Positions 8,997 to 16,664 of a DNA stretch of 20,709 nt are shown here, in pieces (position 1 is the stretch's first letter; each line of letters opens with the position of its first letter). A program made the position numbers and the translations under genes. The DNA is from RBG-16-64-13 sp963718375. Lineage in GTDB: Bacteria > Actinomycetota > Thermoleophilia > RBG-16-64-13. The notes beneath the pieces are model-generated. The model was not told the DNA's origin. It searched no databases and worked only from the letters and a program-made list of their open reading frames with translations. The stretch is taken from assembly GCA_963718375.1 (NCBI GenBank), contig CAVQZD010000001.1, positions 1 through 20,709 of the forward strand, read 5' to 3'.

Positions 8997-9484
8997 GGCC
9001 TGAAGACATGCTTGGCGCGGTGCGCGACGAACAGGAGGCCGATGGCCTCTTCCAGGAAGACGTCGAAGGTGACTCGGGAAAGCCGGTCACTCCGGCTCCG
9101 CACGAGTCCAGAACGGCGGGCGGCCAGCTCCCAGCCCTTAGCTTCCTGGCAGGCGGCGGGGGTGCCTGACGGGCCCGGGCGGCGGTAGTAGGCGTGCAGT
9201 AGGCGGTGGCTCAGTGGCGCCATGACGGCCAGCCGACACATGGCCTGGTTAATCGCCTTGTTCTGGCGCATGATCCGTTCCTGACTCGCCTCCAACTCGT
9301 CCCCCGTTCGCGGGCCAGCCGCCGCCGGACTGGGCGGGCCGTAGTTGCGGGTGATGGTGCCATCGTGGAAAGCGGCGTATTCCTCCAGAGCCTTGCGCAG
9401 GTCTTCCACGTTCGCGAAGCGCTTCTCGCGCGACGCGTTGACAGTCGGGTTCGTCGGAGATTCCGCCTCGGCGACCTGCTGCAC
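8993..9484 (-). CDS. Phage protein upstream of the terminase operon, possible late-gene regulator
   Basis: 163 residues, intact. The GTG start at 9484 is chosen because AGGAGG (9491-9496) lies six bases upstream. The N-terminal half is acidic and helical (NVEDLRKALEEYAAFHDGTI). The C-terminal half reads INQAMCRLAVMAPLSHRLLHAYY, then GWELAARRSGL, then LSRVTFDVFLEEAIGLLF. That layout resembles a sigma region 4 or ArpU/RinA-like helix-turn-helix segment. Phages often place a late-transcription activator just ahead of the terminase genes, and here a promoter and leader hairpin follow directly. The regulator role is inference. The protein has no feature of an enzyme. A strong hairpin with a T tract lies upstream of its leader. 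Confidence 0.65.
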   Translation of the reverse strand: MQQVAEAESPTNPTVNASREKRFANVEDLRKALEEYAAFHDGTITRNYGPPSPAAAGPRTGDELEASQERIMRQNKAINQAMCRLAVMAPLSHRLLHAYYRRPGPSGTPAACQEAKGWELAARRSGLVRSRSDRLSRVTFDVFLEEAIGLLFVAHRAKHVFRP

Positions 9485-9593
9485 CTCGTACCTCCTGGGT
9501 CGTGGTGCTGACTATTATGCCACCGATGGTAGTTAACGTGCGAGACAAGGGGCGCCCGTGGTCGGAATGGAGAAGGCCAGGAAGCAGACTGAG

Positions 9594-9643
9594 CAAGAAA
9601 GAAAGCCCCCAGTCGGCGGGCTTCGGAGCCACCAATCAGGGTG
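9594..9643 (-). terminator. Rho-independent terminator-like hairpin (element 2)
   Basis: On the minus strand, nested stems (CCC/GGG, TTGG/CCGA and an inner GGCT-CCGA-AGCC) are followed by CTTTCTTTCTTGC, a good T tract. It lies about 110 bp before the regulator-like gene. The sequence CCCTGATTGGT and the nested fold match element 1, while the inner stem bases differ and still pair. Confidence 0.6.
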
Positions 9644-10133
9644 CGCATGCAGTCCCGCATTGAGTGGCACCACGGTTTCGAGGGCTCTGGCGTAGGTCCG
9701 ATGAACAGTGCCTAGTGTGCATGGATACCGTTCTGTGCGGTGGGAATATCGCTTTGGTGCCGAAGGGTCCGAGGAACAAATGTGTCGCATTTTGCGACTT
9801 TTCCCCGTGCACTTCTCCACCAAACGGTAACGAAGCCCGCGATTCCGGACATGATACGAGTAGAAGGGCGATTGGAAGGAGGCGGTGGGATCGGGAGGCA
9901 AGCAGCTGTTGGTCGATCCCATCGAAAAGTTGAGGGTGGATGATGGCAAGATTCAATACCAAGCAAAGGGGGACTGACGCATGAACTAGGTTACCGGTAG
10001 CGCCCAATTCGGGCTTCATCTGCCGTGTGCATGTACCTACGTTGTAGGGAACCGGACACCCGGGCTGTTCCTGGGCTTCGGGTCTGCGGGCGATTCCATG
10101 AAACTGCTCTCGAGAGATCCAGAGGAGCACCAT
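9644..10133. other. Stretch of about 490 bp without a supported gene, at the phage/host transition
   Basis: Open frames here, including a minus-strand one at 9636-10133, show no ribosome binding site, family pattern or plausible protein composition. The base composition looks lower in G+C than the phage module to the left. The stretch holds a small hairpin at 9784-9802 and, at its right end, the leader and ribosome binding site of the exported protein at 10134. A phage end or attachment site could lie here, but I see no repeat that shows it. Confidence 0.5.
9784..9802 (+). terminator. Small perfect hairpin followed by TTTT
   Basis: GTCGCA-TTT-TGCGAC followed by four Ts on the plus strand. 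There is no plus-strand gene before it, so it may instead be an operator or a chance palindrome. Confidence 0.3.
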
Positions 10134-10922
10134 ATGAAACGTGGATACGTCTTGCTTGCGCTGTTGTGCGCGTTCATCGTGGTCTTTGGGGCGGCAAATG
10201 TGGGAAAAGCGTTTGCTCAGGTGGGGTCTGAACTGGCCGCTGCTACCTCTCTTGGCACCGTCGAACGCTTGACTTCAAGCGACGACCTGCTGCACTACCG
10301 CGCCATTCTGAGCGACGAGTGCTATGCAGTATTGGGGATGAAGGATGCGAGTGGAATACTGACGGTACGGTTCTTTGATACGCCTCAGGCCTTCGAGGCT
10401 GCGAAGGCCGCCGCGGGCATTGGCAGCGCTCAGAATCCAGCGGGCAACATGGAGTCAAGTTCTTCGCCAGATGACAGCTCGATGAGTGCTTGGAGTTCGA
10501 CCGGAGTATCGCCACTTCACATAGGTCCCGGATGGCATAGCATCAGGGCAGAAATGGTAATAGGGTCTGGCAGCAACCCGGCCAACGACCTGCAATCCAT
10601 GCTGACCTATTATTCTGGCAGCGGGGTTTCGAGCGGCTCTTGGTGGGCGAATGCAATCTGGTGGCCAAACTGGACCTACAACGGTAGTTCCAGCAACTCC
10701 CTCTACAAAGCGCCTAATAGTTCTTACTACAAATACACCTGTACCCAGAACTTCAAGGCTACGATCGGCGGAACAACATACTATAACACGATTCGTAACA
10801 TCATCTACGGCTACTCGGGCGGAACTTGGACGGTAGATTTTACGGGCACGCAGATCGATTCCCGACTCGTTAGTACTTATTGGTTCTACGGTTACCGGAA
10901 CAACAATGGATGGATGCACTAG
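10134..10922 (+). CDS. Exported protein of unknown function, rich in Tyr/Trp/Ser/Asn
   Basis: 262 residues. The ATG at 10134 is six bases after AGGAG; a longer in-frame start at 10098 has no such site. A signal peptide is clear (KR, then LLALLCAFIVVFGAANV, probable cleavage after AFA near residue 27). The middle has a short charged region (LLHYRAILSDECYAVLG, VRFFDTPQAFEAAKAA). The second half is rich in small and aromatic residues (WWANAIWWPNWTYNGSSS, SYYKYTCTQNFKA, YWFYGYRNNNGW), typical of secreted beta-rich proteins. I do not recognise the family. It is one of only two clear plus-strand genes and is followed by a plus-strand lipoprotein. Confidence 0.82.
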   Translation: MKRGYVLLALLCAFIVVFGAANVGKAFAQVGSELAAATSLGTVERLTSSDDLLHYRAILSDECYAVLGMKDASGILTVRFFDTPQAFEAAKAAAGIGSAQNPAGNMESSSSPDDSSMSAWSSTGVSPLHIGPGWHSIRAEMVIGSGSNPANDLQSMLTYYSGSGVSSGSWWANAIWWPNWTYNGSSSNSLYKAPNSSYYKYTCTQNFKATIGGTTYYNTIRNIIYGYSGGTWTVDFTGTQIDSRLVSTYWFYGYRNNNGWMH

Positions 10923-11128
10923 ACGTGTGCTAGAAGGTTTTGTCTGGCCGTAGCTGAATCGAGCCGGTTGCCACTCACGGCTGCATTTGGCATAGAGGGG
11001 GTTAGCGCATGGGTGACTGAACCGCCCAATGCGTGTCGTCGGACTACTTCGAGATCTGGCGACACGCATGCATCTGTTTAATCGGTGTGCGCGAAAGCCA
11101 ACTGTTCACGGATCCGCCTGGAGGGAAT

Positions 11129-11533
11129 ATGAAGCTGCGATCTCTCGCTTCTCTGGGCATCATAGCCTGCTTGTCCCTATTCGCTATGGTGCTACTCAGC
11201 GCGTGCGGTTCGGCGATTCCGCGCGAAGGCCAGGTTGAGACAAACGTATCTATCGATGAAGCCACTCACAGCGCAACCATCCAGATCAAATCGACAGGCG
11301 ACTCGGCCGACATAGCCTTGCTTCTCACCGATCCAGACGGCAATCGCACCCGTCTCATCTCTGCTAACGTCGGCGCTGCTGGCGGGACCATCGACACAGG
11401 CGGATTGTCCCCGGGGAACTACACCTACACGGTTTACGCCAAGCCCCATGGGCCTGGAGGCAATGGGACACTGCCAGATAGCGCAATCAGCCCAGAGAAC
11501 GTGGTGGCTACTGGGGCTTTCACCATCCCCTAG
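11129..11533 (+). CDS. Small lipoprotein of unknown function
   Basis: 134 residues. The ATG at 11129 follows GGAGGG; a longer frame starting at 11033 lacks a site. The signal peptide ends in the lipobox LLSAC, so Cys26 is the lipidated residue. The mature part looks like one beta-sandwich domain: VETNVSIDEATHSATIQI, DIALLLTDPDGNRTRLI and GGLSPGNYTYTVYAKPHG resemble immunoglobulin-like or C-terminal sorting-type beta domains. It probably faces outward on the membrane. It lies about 200 bp after the exported protein on the same strand, with no terminator visible between them. Confidence 0.82.
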   Translation: MKLRSLASLGIIACLSLFAMVLLSACGSAIPREGQVETNVSIDEATHSATIQIKSTGDSADIALLLTDPDGNRTRLISANVGAAGGTIDTGGLSPGNYTYTVYAKPHGPGGNGTLPDSAISPENVVATGAFTIP

Positions 11534-11590
11534 GAGCTAGTGAAGCTGGAGGAGAGTCAGAGAGACACCTCGCATCCTCGTCAGGGAGTA

Positions 11591-11872
11591 CTACTCTCCT
11601 GGTATCGCCGTCGCGGTACCCTGAAGAACGAACTCGCCGATCTTCGTCGCCCCATCCGAAAGGTATGCCGGGATCGCCAGCGTCTTGCCCTCTCGGGCGG
11701 CCTGTAGGCTCAGCGCCTCCTCTGGCGTCTTGGGCTGCGACCCCTCGAGATCCACGCGCAATAGGTAGCCAATCTTCCCATTTGTGGCCTCTGCCAGGAT
11801 CAAATCCGGCTGTGCGTCCGCAGAAGCTGCAACAAGGGCTGAGCCGCAGGTCTGGCCCTTCTTGTTGGTGCT
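11591..11872 (-). pseudogene. 5'-truncated copy of the TNGK(E/I)GY small exported protein
   Basis: The readable part runs from NKKGQTCGSALVAASADAQP through DLILAEATNGKIGYLLRVDL to the end FVLQGTATAIPGE. It aligns throughout with the second half of the intact protein encoded at 13235-13681 (for example PDLVLAMATNGKEGYVLRTD). The signal peptide and N-terminal part are missing: upstream bases give no matching frame and reach the IS3-family end at 11962-11967 after about 90 bp. It is most likely a tandem duplicate that lost its 5' part, perhaps when the IS inserted or rearranged. The shortest in-frame ATG would be at 11803 without a good ribosome binding site. Confidence 0.65.
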
Positions 11873-11961
11873 CGGTGCCCTACGTATCCCCGGAGCGAGT
11901 CCAAGATGACACCTGGATTCGTGTCTTGCTCGCCAAGGACGCCATTAGCAGCGGATGGGAT

Positions 11962-11993
11962 AGAAATGGCCGGGCGAAATCAGACAGCCTCGT
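11962..11993 (+). repeat. IS left inverted repeat
   Basis: Begins AGAAATGGCCGGGCG and ends CAGCCTCGT. It is identical to the reverse complement of the right repeat over all 32 bases. Confidence 0.92.
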
Positions 11994-12019
11994 CAAGTTC
12001 TTAGATGATGACTCACTTG

Positions 12020-12850
12020 TCAGGCTGCCTGTTCTTGCTTTCGTAGTGTAGACCAGTAGACCTCGTCAGGGGTCCGGTCTTGGAGCCCTTGGTGCCGGCG
12101 CCGCATGTTGTAGAAGTCGAAGTAGGCGGCCAGTTCCCTGCGGGCCTCAGGGATACTCTCATATGCCTTCAGGTACACCTCCTCGTATTTCACGCTCCGC
12201 CACAGTCGTTCGATGAACACGTTGTCCAGCCAGCGGCCCCGGCCGTCCATGCTGATGGCGATGCCGTGGGTGCTCAGCAGGCCGGTGAAGCCATCGGAGG
12301 TGAACTGGGAGCCCTGATCGGTGTTGAAGATCTCCGGGGGGTCGTAGCGCCTGAGAGCCTCTTCCAGAGCCTCGATGCAGAACGAGGCGGCCAGGGTGCT
12401 CGACAGCCTCCAGGAAAGTACCCGCCTGCTGGCCCAGTCCATGATCGCCACCAGGTAGCAGAAGCCGCGGGCCATGGGTAGGTAGGTCACGTCCGCGCAC
12501 CACACCTCTCCGGCGCGGGTGATCTTCCGGCCCCGCAAGAGGTACGGGTAGATGCGGTGGCCGGGATGCGGCTTCGAGAGGCGGCGTTTAGGGCAGAGCG
12601 CTTGGATCCCCATCGCGGCCATGAGCGTGGCCACGTGCTGCCGTCCCACGTCAAAGCCCCGGGAAAGGAGTTCACCCCGGATGCGCCTGATCCCATAGAA
12701 CGGGAGGGCCATGTGGATCTCGTCCATGGCGGCCATGAGGGCCAGATCGGTGTCGCTGGTTGCGACCGGCTGGTAGTAGACGCCCGAGCGGGAGACCGCA
12801 AGGAGACGTGCTTGGCTCGTGATCGGCAAGGGATGGCTCTTGTCGATCAT
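12020..12850 (-). CDS. IS3-family transposase OrfB, DDE integrase domain
   Basis: 276 residues with an rve-type catalytic core. The triad reads Asp120 (WCADVTY), Asp178 (NTDQGSQF) and Glu214 (FIERLWRSVKYEEVYL). The N-terminal HTH_21-like part has FYGIRRIRGELLSRGFDVGR, and the C-terminus has YNMRRRHQGLQDRTPDEVYW, both standard for IS3-family OrfB. The ATG at 12850 overlaps the orfA TGA (ATGA), so it may be made by coupling or as an OrfAB fusion through -1 frameshifting. It appears intact. Confidence 0.93.
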   Translation of the reverse strand: MIDKSHPLPITSQARLLAVSRSGVYYQPVATSDTDLALMAAMDEIHMALPFYGIRRIRGELLSRGFDVGRQHVATLMAAMGIQALCPKRRLSKPHPGHRIYPYLLRGRKITRAGEVWCADVTYLPMARGFCYLVAIMDWASRRVLSWRLSSTLAASFCIEALEEALRRYDPPEIFNTDQGSQFTSDGFTGLLSTHGIAISMDGRGRWLDNVFIERLWRSVKYEEVYLKAYESIPEARRELAAYFDFYNMRRRHQGLQDRTPDEVYWSTLRKQEQAA

Positions 12851-13150
12851 CGCTTTGCGCTCGTGCCGCTCATGCGACCGAGCGCACCGGACAAAAAATC
12901 GTTCTCCATGGTCAGCTCGCCGATCTTGGCGTGAAGCTCAGCGATGCTGGGGCCCTCCTCATTAGCCTTCTCGTCCTCCCCGAAGACGAGTGGGGCACCG
13001 TCGAGAAGTTGGCGCTTCCACTTGGTGATCTGGTTGGGGTGGACGTCGAAGCGCTCGGCGACCGCGATGAGCGGCTTCACCCTTGATGGCTTCCAGGGCC
13101 ACTTTGGCTTTGAACGCCGGCGAGTGGTTGCGGCGTGGTCTTCTCGTCAT
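12847..13150 (-). CDS. IS3-family transposase OrfA (one frameshift)
   Basis: Helix-turn-helix DNA-binding subunit, about 100 residues after correction. It starts MTRRPRRNHSPAFKAKVALEA, then VAERFDVHPNQITKWKRQLL, then a leucine-zipper-like helix (IAELHAKIGELTMENDFLSG), the normal OrfA layout. One extra base near 13080-13082 separates EAIKG from VKPLIAVAERF. That break is near the start and is not the programmed slip site at the orfA/orfB junction. If real, the element cannot transpose by itself. Confidence 0.85.
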
Positions 13151-13195
13151 TGCTGGTACTCCTCCTTGCGGTTTCTGCCTGGAGCAGTATCACCT

Positions 13196-13227
13196 ACGAG
13201 GCTGTCTGATTTCGCCCGGCCATTTCT
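13196..13227 (-). repeat. IS right inverted repeat
   Basis: Read on the minus strand it starts AGAAATGGCCGGGCG, as the left repeat does. The stop codon of the adjacent exported-protein gene (13235) lies only 7 bp outside it. Confidence 0.92.
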
Positions 13228-13234
13228 TTAAGAC

Positions 13235-13681
13235 CTAGTTCCGAGAAGAAGGACTCACCTCACCGTCTTGGATGATGATCCTGCCACCTCCGACTATGAA
13301 TACACCGATCTGCGTGATTCCGTCCAATTCGTACACCGGAATTACACGGTCCTTCCCAGCTCGGGCAGCCTGCTGCGCCAGCGCCTCCTGTGGCGACGTG
13401 GGCATTGGTTCCTCCAAATCTGTGCGCAGGACGTAGCCTTCCTTGCCGTTCGTCGCCATGGCCAAGACTAAATCCGGTACGTCCTGCGGCGACTTCGCAT
13501 ACAAATCCGAGCCATAGGTCAAGCCCTGTGCGTTCTTCGGATAGTTGGTCACGGCCAATGACGAGGACTGGTTATCAGGGTTCTTGGCAAGAGCGATACT
13601 ACCGCCCACGACACCGATGGCCAACCCGACGATAACTGCCGCAAGAATTGCGATGCTCCGAGTAGCTAGTGATCTAATCAT
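13235..13681 (-). CDS. Small exported protein, TNGKEGY family, intact copy
   Basis: 148 residues. The ATG at 13681 lies seven bases after GAGGAG. It has a signal peptide or single membrane anchor (SIAILAAVIVGLAIGVVGGS), then NYPKNAQGLTYGSDLYAK, PDLVLAMATNGKEGYVLRTD, a PQEALAQQAARAGK helix and VIPVYELDGITQIGVFIVGG. Small exported proteins with TNGKEGYV and an xIPVYxxDGxTxIGxF ending seem familiar from Gram-positive genomes, but I know no function. The start is 11 bp after the stop of the upstream exported-protein gene, so the two are probably co-transcribed. A truncated paralogue lies beyond the IS at 11591-11872. Confidence 0.82.
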   Translation of the reverse strand: MIRSLATRSIAILAAVIVGLAIGVVGGSIALAKNPDNQSSSLAVTNYPKNAQGLTYGSDLYAKSPQDVPDLVLAMATNGKEGYVLRTDLEEPMPTSPQEALAQQAARAGKDRVIPVYELDGITQIGVFIVGGGRIIIQDGEVSPSSRN

Positions 13682-13692
13682 GTGACTGCTCC

Positions 13693-14157
13693 TCAGTAGG
13701 TCTGGTATGGGCTCTGGTAGGTCTGGCAAGCGTGGTAAGAGTAGCCATCCCAGGCGCGACTCCAGCCCCTGCTATAGAAGGTGCCGTGGCTAGTCCAGGT
13801 GGATGTATACACTGTCATGCCAGAAGCGTAGACCGAATTGTAGGAATACCCTGTTTCCAGCAGCAAAACGCCACTTGAGTTGTAGAGTTTTCCGACCGCG
13901 CCCATATACCCCGGCGGTACTGACGGCGTTCCCGGATATGTCTGGACATGGGTACCACCGTATGCACCAGATGCGTATGTGGTCACTATTGCTTGATTCC
14001 AGTAGGTGTAGCCCGCGTACGGTCCATAGTAGTTGGGAGAACTCGTCGCTGTCCCGGCATAGGCGGAGGGGATTGTGGCTCCAAAAACGACTCCGACAAT
14101 TACGCCAACCAGTACCGCCCACAAACAAATAGTCCTTCTGCCTAGGTGCATCGTCAC
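13693..14157 (-). CDS. Small exported Tyr/Ser-rich protein of unknown function
   Basis: About 154 residues. GGGAGGA (14161-14167) precedes in-frame starts at GTG 14157 and ATG 14151; GTG is used for spacing. The signal peptide is CLWAVLVGVIVGVVFGATIP with cleavage near SAYA. The mature part reads NYYGPYAGYTYWNQAIV, GKLYNSSGVLLLETGYSYNS, SHGTFYSRGWSRAWDG and ends YQSPYQTY. It is small, aromatic and beta-rich, with a single Cys near the end. I do not recognise a family. A bacteriocin-like role (lactococcin 972 group) came to mind but is not supported by a motif. It is co-oriented with and adjacent to the TNGKEGY gene. Confidence 0.77.
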   Translation of the reverse strand: MTMHLGRRTICLWAVLVGVIVGVVFGATIPSAYAGTATSSPNYYGPYAGYTYWNQAIVTTYASGAYGGTHVQTYPGTPSVPPGYMGAVGKLYNSSGVLLLETGYSYNSVYASGMTVYTSTWTSHGTFYSRGWSRAWDGYSYHACQTYQSPYQTY

Positions 14158-14457
14158 CATTCCTCCCATTTCGTGCGTGTCAACCATCTGCACGACACTC
14201 CACATTAAGTTCAGTTCTGCTGGGACCTGGCGTCAACGGTCCGTCACATTTTGGATGTTTGCCTCCTGCGCCGCCAACCCTGCTTCCCGCTGGTGAATAC
14301 GGGGGTGACGGTGCCTTGGCTTCCGCTGAACAGTGCATCCCGACCCAGCGAAGAGGCGGATTTCGTACTCCTGCCTCGGCAACCGCGATGATCACAAAAG
14401 GAGCAACACGGCGCCAGGGGAGCCCCAGAGCGCCCACAGGCTCCCTTCTATGCGGAG
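14158..14457. other. Intergenic stretch of about 300 bp with a possible terminator
   Basis: No gene is supported. On the minus strand a hairpin with GGGAGCC/GGCTCCC arms (14417-14445) lies 12 bp after the stop of the NlpC/P60 gene; Ts appear only about 20 bases later, so termination is possible but weak. The rest is presumably the promoter and leader of the two small exported-protein genes. No clear -35/-10 pair was found. Confidence 0.4.
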
Positions 14458-15465
14458 CTACCAGGCAAGCTCGAATCTCATGGCATCCGCAACCAGATTG
14501 CCGCCATCGCTTGTGGGCGAATACAGATCGACGGCGCCGCTGTACTTGTTCCAGCCTGCATTGAAGACGAAATAGCCCAGGAACTTCCACCCGTCTTGGC
14601 CGTCATTCTGCCTCTGGTTGACGGAAACGTTTGTCTGACCATTGTAGTGGTGGACCTGGTAGACAGCGTCAGTAGTCCTGGATGCAGCCGTGCTATAGCG
14701 AGCATAGACCCGATAGGTACCATAGACCTCAAACCACGGCACCCAGCGAGCATGCGCTTCCTCATTACCGTAGACAAACTGATAGCTCTCGCCCTGCCAG
14801 GGCTGGTTCGAAGTGCTCACATGCCACCGAAATACTGTTTCGGGGCCAGACATGCCAGCGGTGGTGTTGTCCAGCACGTGCACATTCTCGGAGGATGCTT
14901 CTAGATAGTTCCTGCGTGCGATATGGCAGCCAGATGTGTTGCGAGTCTCCCTCTTGACCACATCTCCCGTGTTGGGAGAATGGAAGACTGTATCGTAGCC
15001 CACCGGGTAGTTGGGTTTGTGAATCAGGACCACATGCTGGCCTGTAGAGGCAGCGTCTCCGCGCGTGCGGCTTGCGTACGACGGCTGAGACCAGTAGTTC
15101 CCCGCACTGTAGAAGCTCTGCGCTGTGTAGCGCAGGTTGTTCCAGTTGATGTTCTGGTCCCAGGTGACCCCAGGGAAGTTGCCGTCTTCCTCTCGATACC
15201 AAAGAGTGTCCGGTACTTCCCACACCTTCTGAACGAAGCCGGAGCAGTCAGGCCCTTCATAAGCTGACCCTATCTGCGGCTCCCACGCCTCGAATCCGTA
15301 GTTGTAGTCGACTCCCAGCGCCGACGCTGCTCGGGACATCATCTCGTGAGCGTTTGAGGCTAGCCACGGCGGGGGAGGGGAAACCGTACGATATGCGAGC
15401 GCTGGAGTAGCAACCAGCAGGGCCGAGATCACCACCAGGCCCAACAGGAGTCCACACCGCTTCAT
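14458..15465 (-). CDS. Secreted NlpC/P60-type hydrolase with C-terminal golvesin/xanthan-lyase-like domain
   Basis: 335 residues from the ATG at 15465, six bases after GGAGGA; an adjacent ATG at 15468 is also possible. The signal peptide is GLLLGLVVISALLVATPALA. The NlpC/P60-like part (about 35-185) has the catalytic Cys motif PDCSGFVQKVW (Cys74) and a later GQHVVLI with His144, fitting a Cys-His peptidoglycan endopeptidase or amidase. The C-terminal part (about 195-335) reads ETVFRWHVS, YGTYRVYARYST, TNVSVNQRQNDGQDGWKFLG and NLVADAMRFELAW, a pattern of golvesin-type accessory beta domains. It probably cuts or remodels the wall or a surface polymer. It follows the propeller-like lipoprotein gene by 24 bp, so they likely share a transcript. 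Confidence 0.85.
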   Translation of the reverse strand: MKRCGLLLGLVVISALLVATPALAYRTVSPPPPWLASNAHEMMSRAASALGVDYNYGFEAWEPQIGSAYEGPDCSGFVQKVWEVPDTLWYREEDGNFPGVTWDQNINWNNLRYTAQSFYSAGNYWSQPSYASRTRGDAASTGQHVVLIHKPNYPVGYDTVFHSPNTGDVVKRETRNTSGCHIARRNYLEASSENVHVLDNTTAGMSGPETVFRWHVSTSNQPWQGESYQFVYGNEEAHARWVPWFEVYGTYRVYARYSTAASRTTDAVYQVHHYNGQTNVSVNQRQNDGQDGWKFLGYFVFNAGWNKYSGAVDLYSPTSDGGNLVADAMRFELAW

Positions 15466-15489
15466 CATCTTCCTCCAGGTCGATTCGCA

Positions 15490-16590
15490 TCAGCTCAAAT
15501 CGAACCGCTTGATCGTCAGTCCACCGGAGTCAGTTGTCATGACGTAGACCGAGCCATCGGCGGTTACGCGTGAGCGGACGTGCTCGTAGCTCCAAATGCC
15601 TTCAGGACCCAGATCGTAGGACCTCTCCAAACCGGACCGGCCTACGAGCCACGCCTTTCTCTGCAACCCCTGTTCCGCAGACTCAGTCAAGAAGGACAGG
15701 ACTACTTTTCCATCGACCTGCTCCTGGAATTCGACAGGAGAGGCGACGGTGGGGTCCAGAGTCACGCTGAGAAGCGTTTCACCGTTCCCTACCTTCGACA
15801 CCGTCACCTTGCCATTCTCTGCCGCGACATGAATTGCTCCGTTCTGGACCGGGCAGCCGTCGAGCGCAGAGTCGAGTTGCTCGGCGACGTTCTGGAGCGC
15901 TCCCTCTTGGTAGATCGGCACGTAAGAGGACTGGAGTGTCTGTTCGTTCACACCCATCAACGAGTAGACGGTTTCCCCTTCCCTCCACAAGATGGCCGGC
16001 ATCAAATCCTCCGGAACGATTGTCTTCAACAGTCTTCCGTCGATCGTATAGCCAAGTACTTCCCTGGATCCCTGACTGTCGTCAACAATCACCGTGCCGT
16101 CGGCGGCGACAGCGAGGTCGGTTGGATCACTCGCCTCGTCTATCGCCACGGCGTTGATCACCTTGCCTTCCTTCACAATGAGAACCCGTCTGTTTACTCC
16201 ATCGAGCACGTACAGGGTTTCGCCGTCGATGGTGAAGGAAGCTGGGCCACGCAGCTCGCCCTTCTCTCCTCCGCCCGTTAGCCCTACGTGGTCGGCTTCC
16301 TCGCCCCAGGCCGCTTGGAACACAACCTGTCCCTCCACGGTCTCCGGAGAGACCGACCCCGCGCTACCACCGGCGGAGCCGGTATCCTGGCCGCTTGGTG
16401 ATTCTGTGGCCGTGGCTTGTACCTCACCAGTTTCGGTCGACAGCGACTCTGTTCCCATCGGCGCAGTACCACAGCCGACTACTATCGTCGTTGCGGCCAG
16501 GAGGACGAGAGCGCAGACGAGGTAGGCAAGCTCAAGCCAGCATCCATGCAGTTTGACTCTGGTTTTCGACATTGCTCTTGAGATGTTCAC
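15490..16590 (-). CDS. Lipoprotein with beta-propeller-like (NHL-type) repeats
   Basis: 366 residues. The GTG at 16590 lies six bases after AAAGGAGG; the ATG just before it is followed at once by TGA and cannot be used. The hydrophobic segment LAYLVCALVLLAATTIVVGC ends in a lipobox, with Cys40 lipidated. A Ser/Thr/Glu-rich linker (about 41-80) follows. The rest is made of repeated strand units such as SFTIDGETLYVLDGVNRRVL, DLAVAADGTVIVDDSQG, VLGYTIDGRLLKTIVPED and VTADGSVYVMTTD, as in NHL or six-bladed propellers. The likely role is ligand sensing or protein binding at the outer membrane face. It lies between a short lipoprotein and the NlpC/P60 gene in the same transcript direction. Confidence 0.82.
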   Translation of the reverse strand: MNISRAMSKTRVKLHGCWLELAYLVCALVLLAATTIVVGCGTAPMGTESLSTETGEVQATATESPSGQDTGSAGGSAGSVSPETVEGQVVFQAAWGEEADHVGLTGGGEKGELRGPASFTIDGETLYVLDGVNRRVLIVKEGKVINAVAIDEASDPTDLAVAADGTVIVDDSQGSREVLGYTIDGRLLKTIVPEDLMPAILWREGETVYSLMGVNEQTLQSSYVPIYQEGALQNVAEQLDSALDGCPVQNGAIHVAAENGKVTVSKVGNGETLLSVTLDPTVASPVEFQEQVDGKVVLSFLTESAEQGLQRKAWLVGRSGLERSYDLGPEGIWSYEHVRSRVTADGSVYVMTTDSGGLTIKRFDLS

Positions 16591-16664
16591 ATTCTTCCTC
16601 CTTTCTGGCAGTCGCCGACGTCTTCACACCATCCACCGATGCCGTCAGCGTGTCAGCGACTCGG

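Larger units (their letters stand above)
11962..13227 (-). mobile_element. IS3-family insertion sequence, complete
   Basis: About 1.26 kb, bounded by perfect 32-bp inverted repeats at 11962-11993 and 13196-13227. It carries orfA and orfB overlapping in the usual -1 relation. If the ends are the canonical TG...CA, the element is 11967-13222 and the extra AGAAA/TTTCT match lies in the flanks. No target-site duplication is visible, which suggests rearrangement after insertion. It separates two paralogous small-protein genes. Confidence 0.9.

Noticed and set aside
9636..10133. Minus-strand open frame (165 codons) in the gene-poor stretch
   Set aside because: It has unusual His/Pro/Arg/Ser-rich composition, no ribosome binding site and no motif. 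It also overlaps the terminator-like element.
13080..13082. Programmed frameshift in IS orfA
   Set aside because: IS3-family programmed slippage occurs at the orfA/orfB junction on an A-rich site. This break is near the orfA start and matches the extra-base pattern seen elsewhere.
11957..13232. Target-site duplication of the IS
   Set aside because: Bases outside the ends (AGAAA and TTTCT) are inverted and not direct repeats, so they extend the inverted repeat and do not form a duplication.
13693..14157. Lactococcin 972-type bacteriocin
   Set aside because: Size, signal peptide and aromatic content are suggestive, but no family motif or adjacent bacteriocin transporter genes are present.
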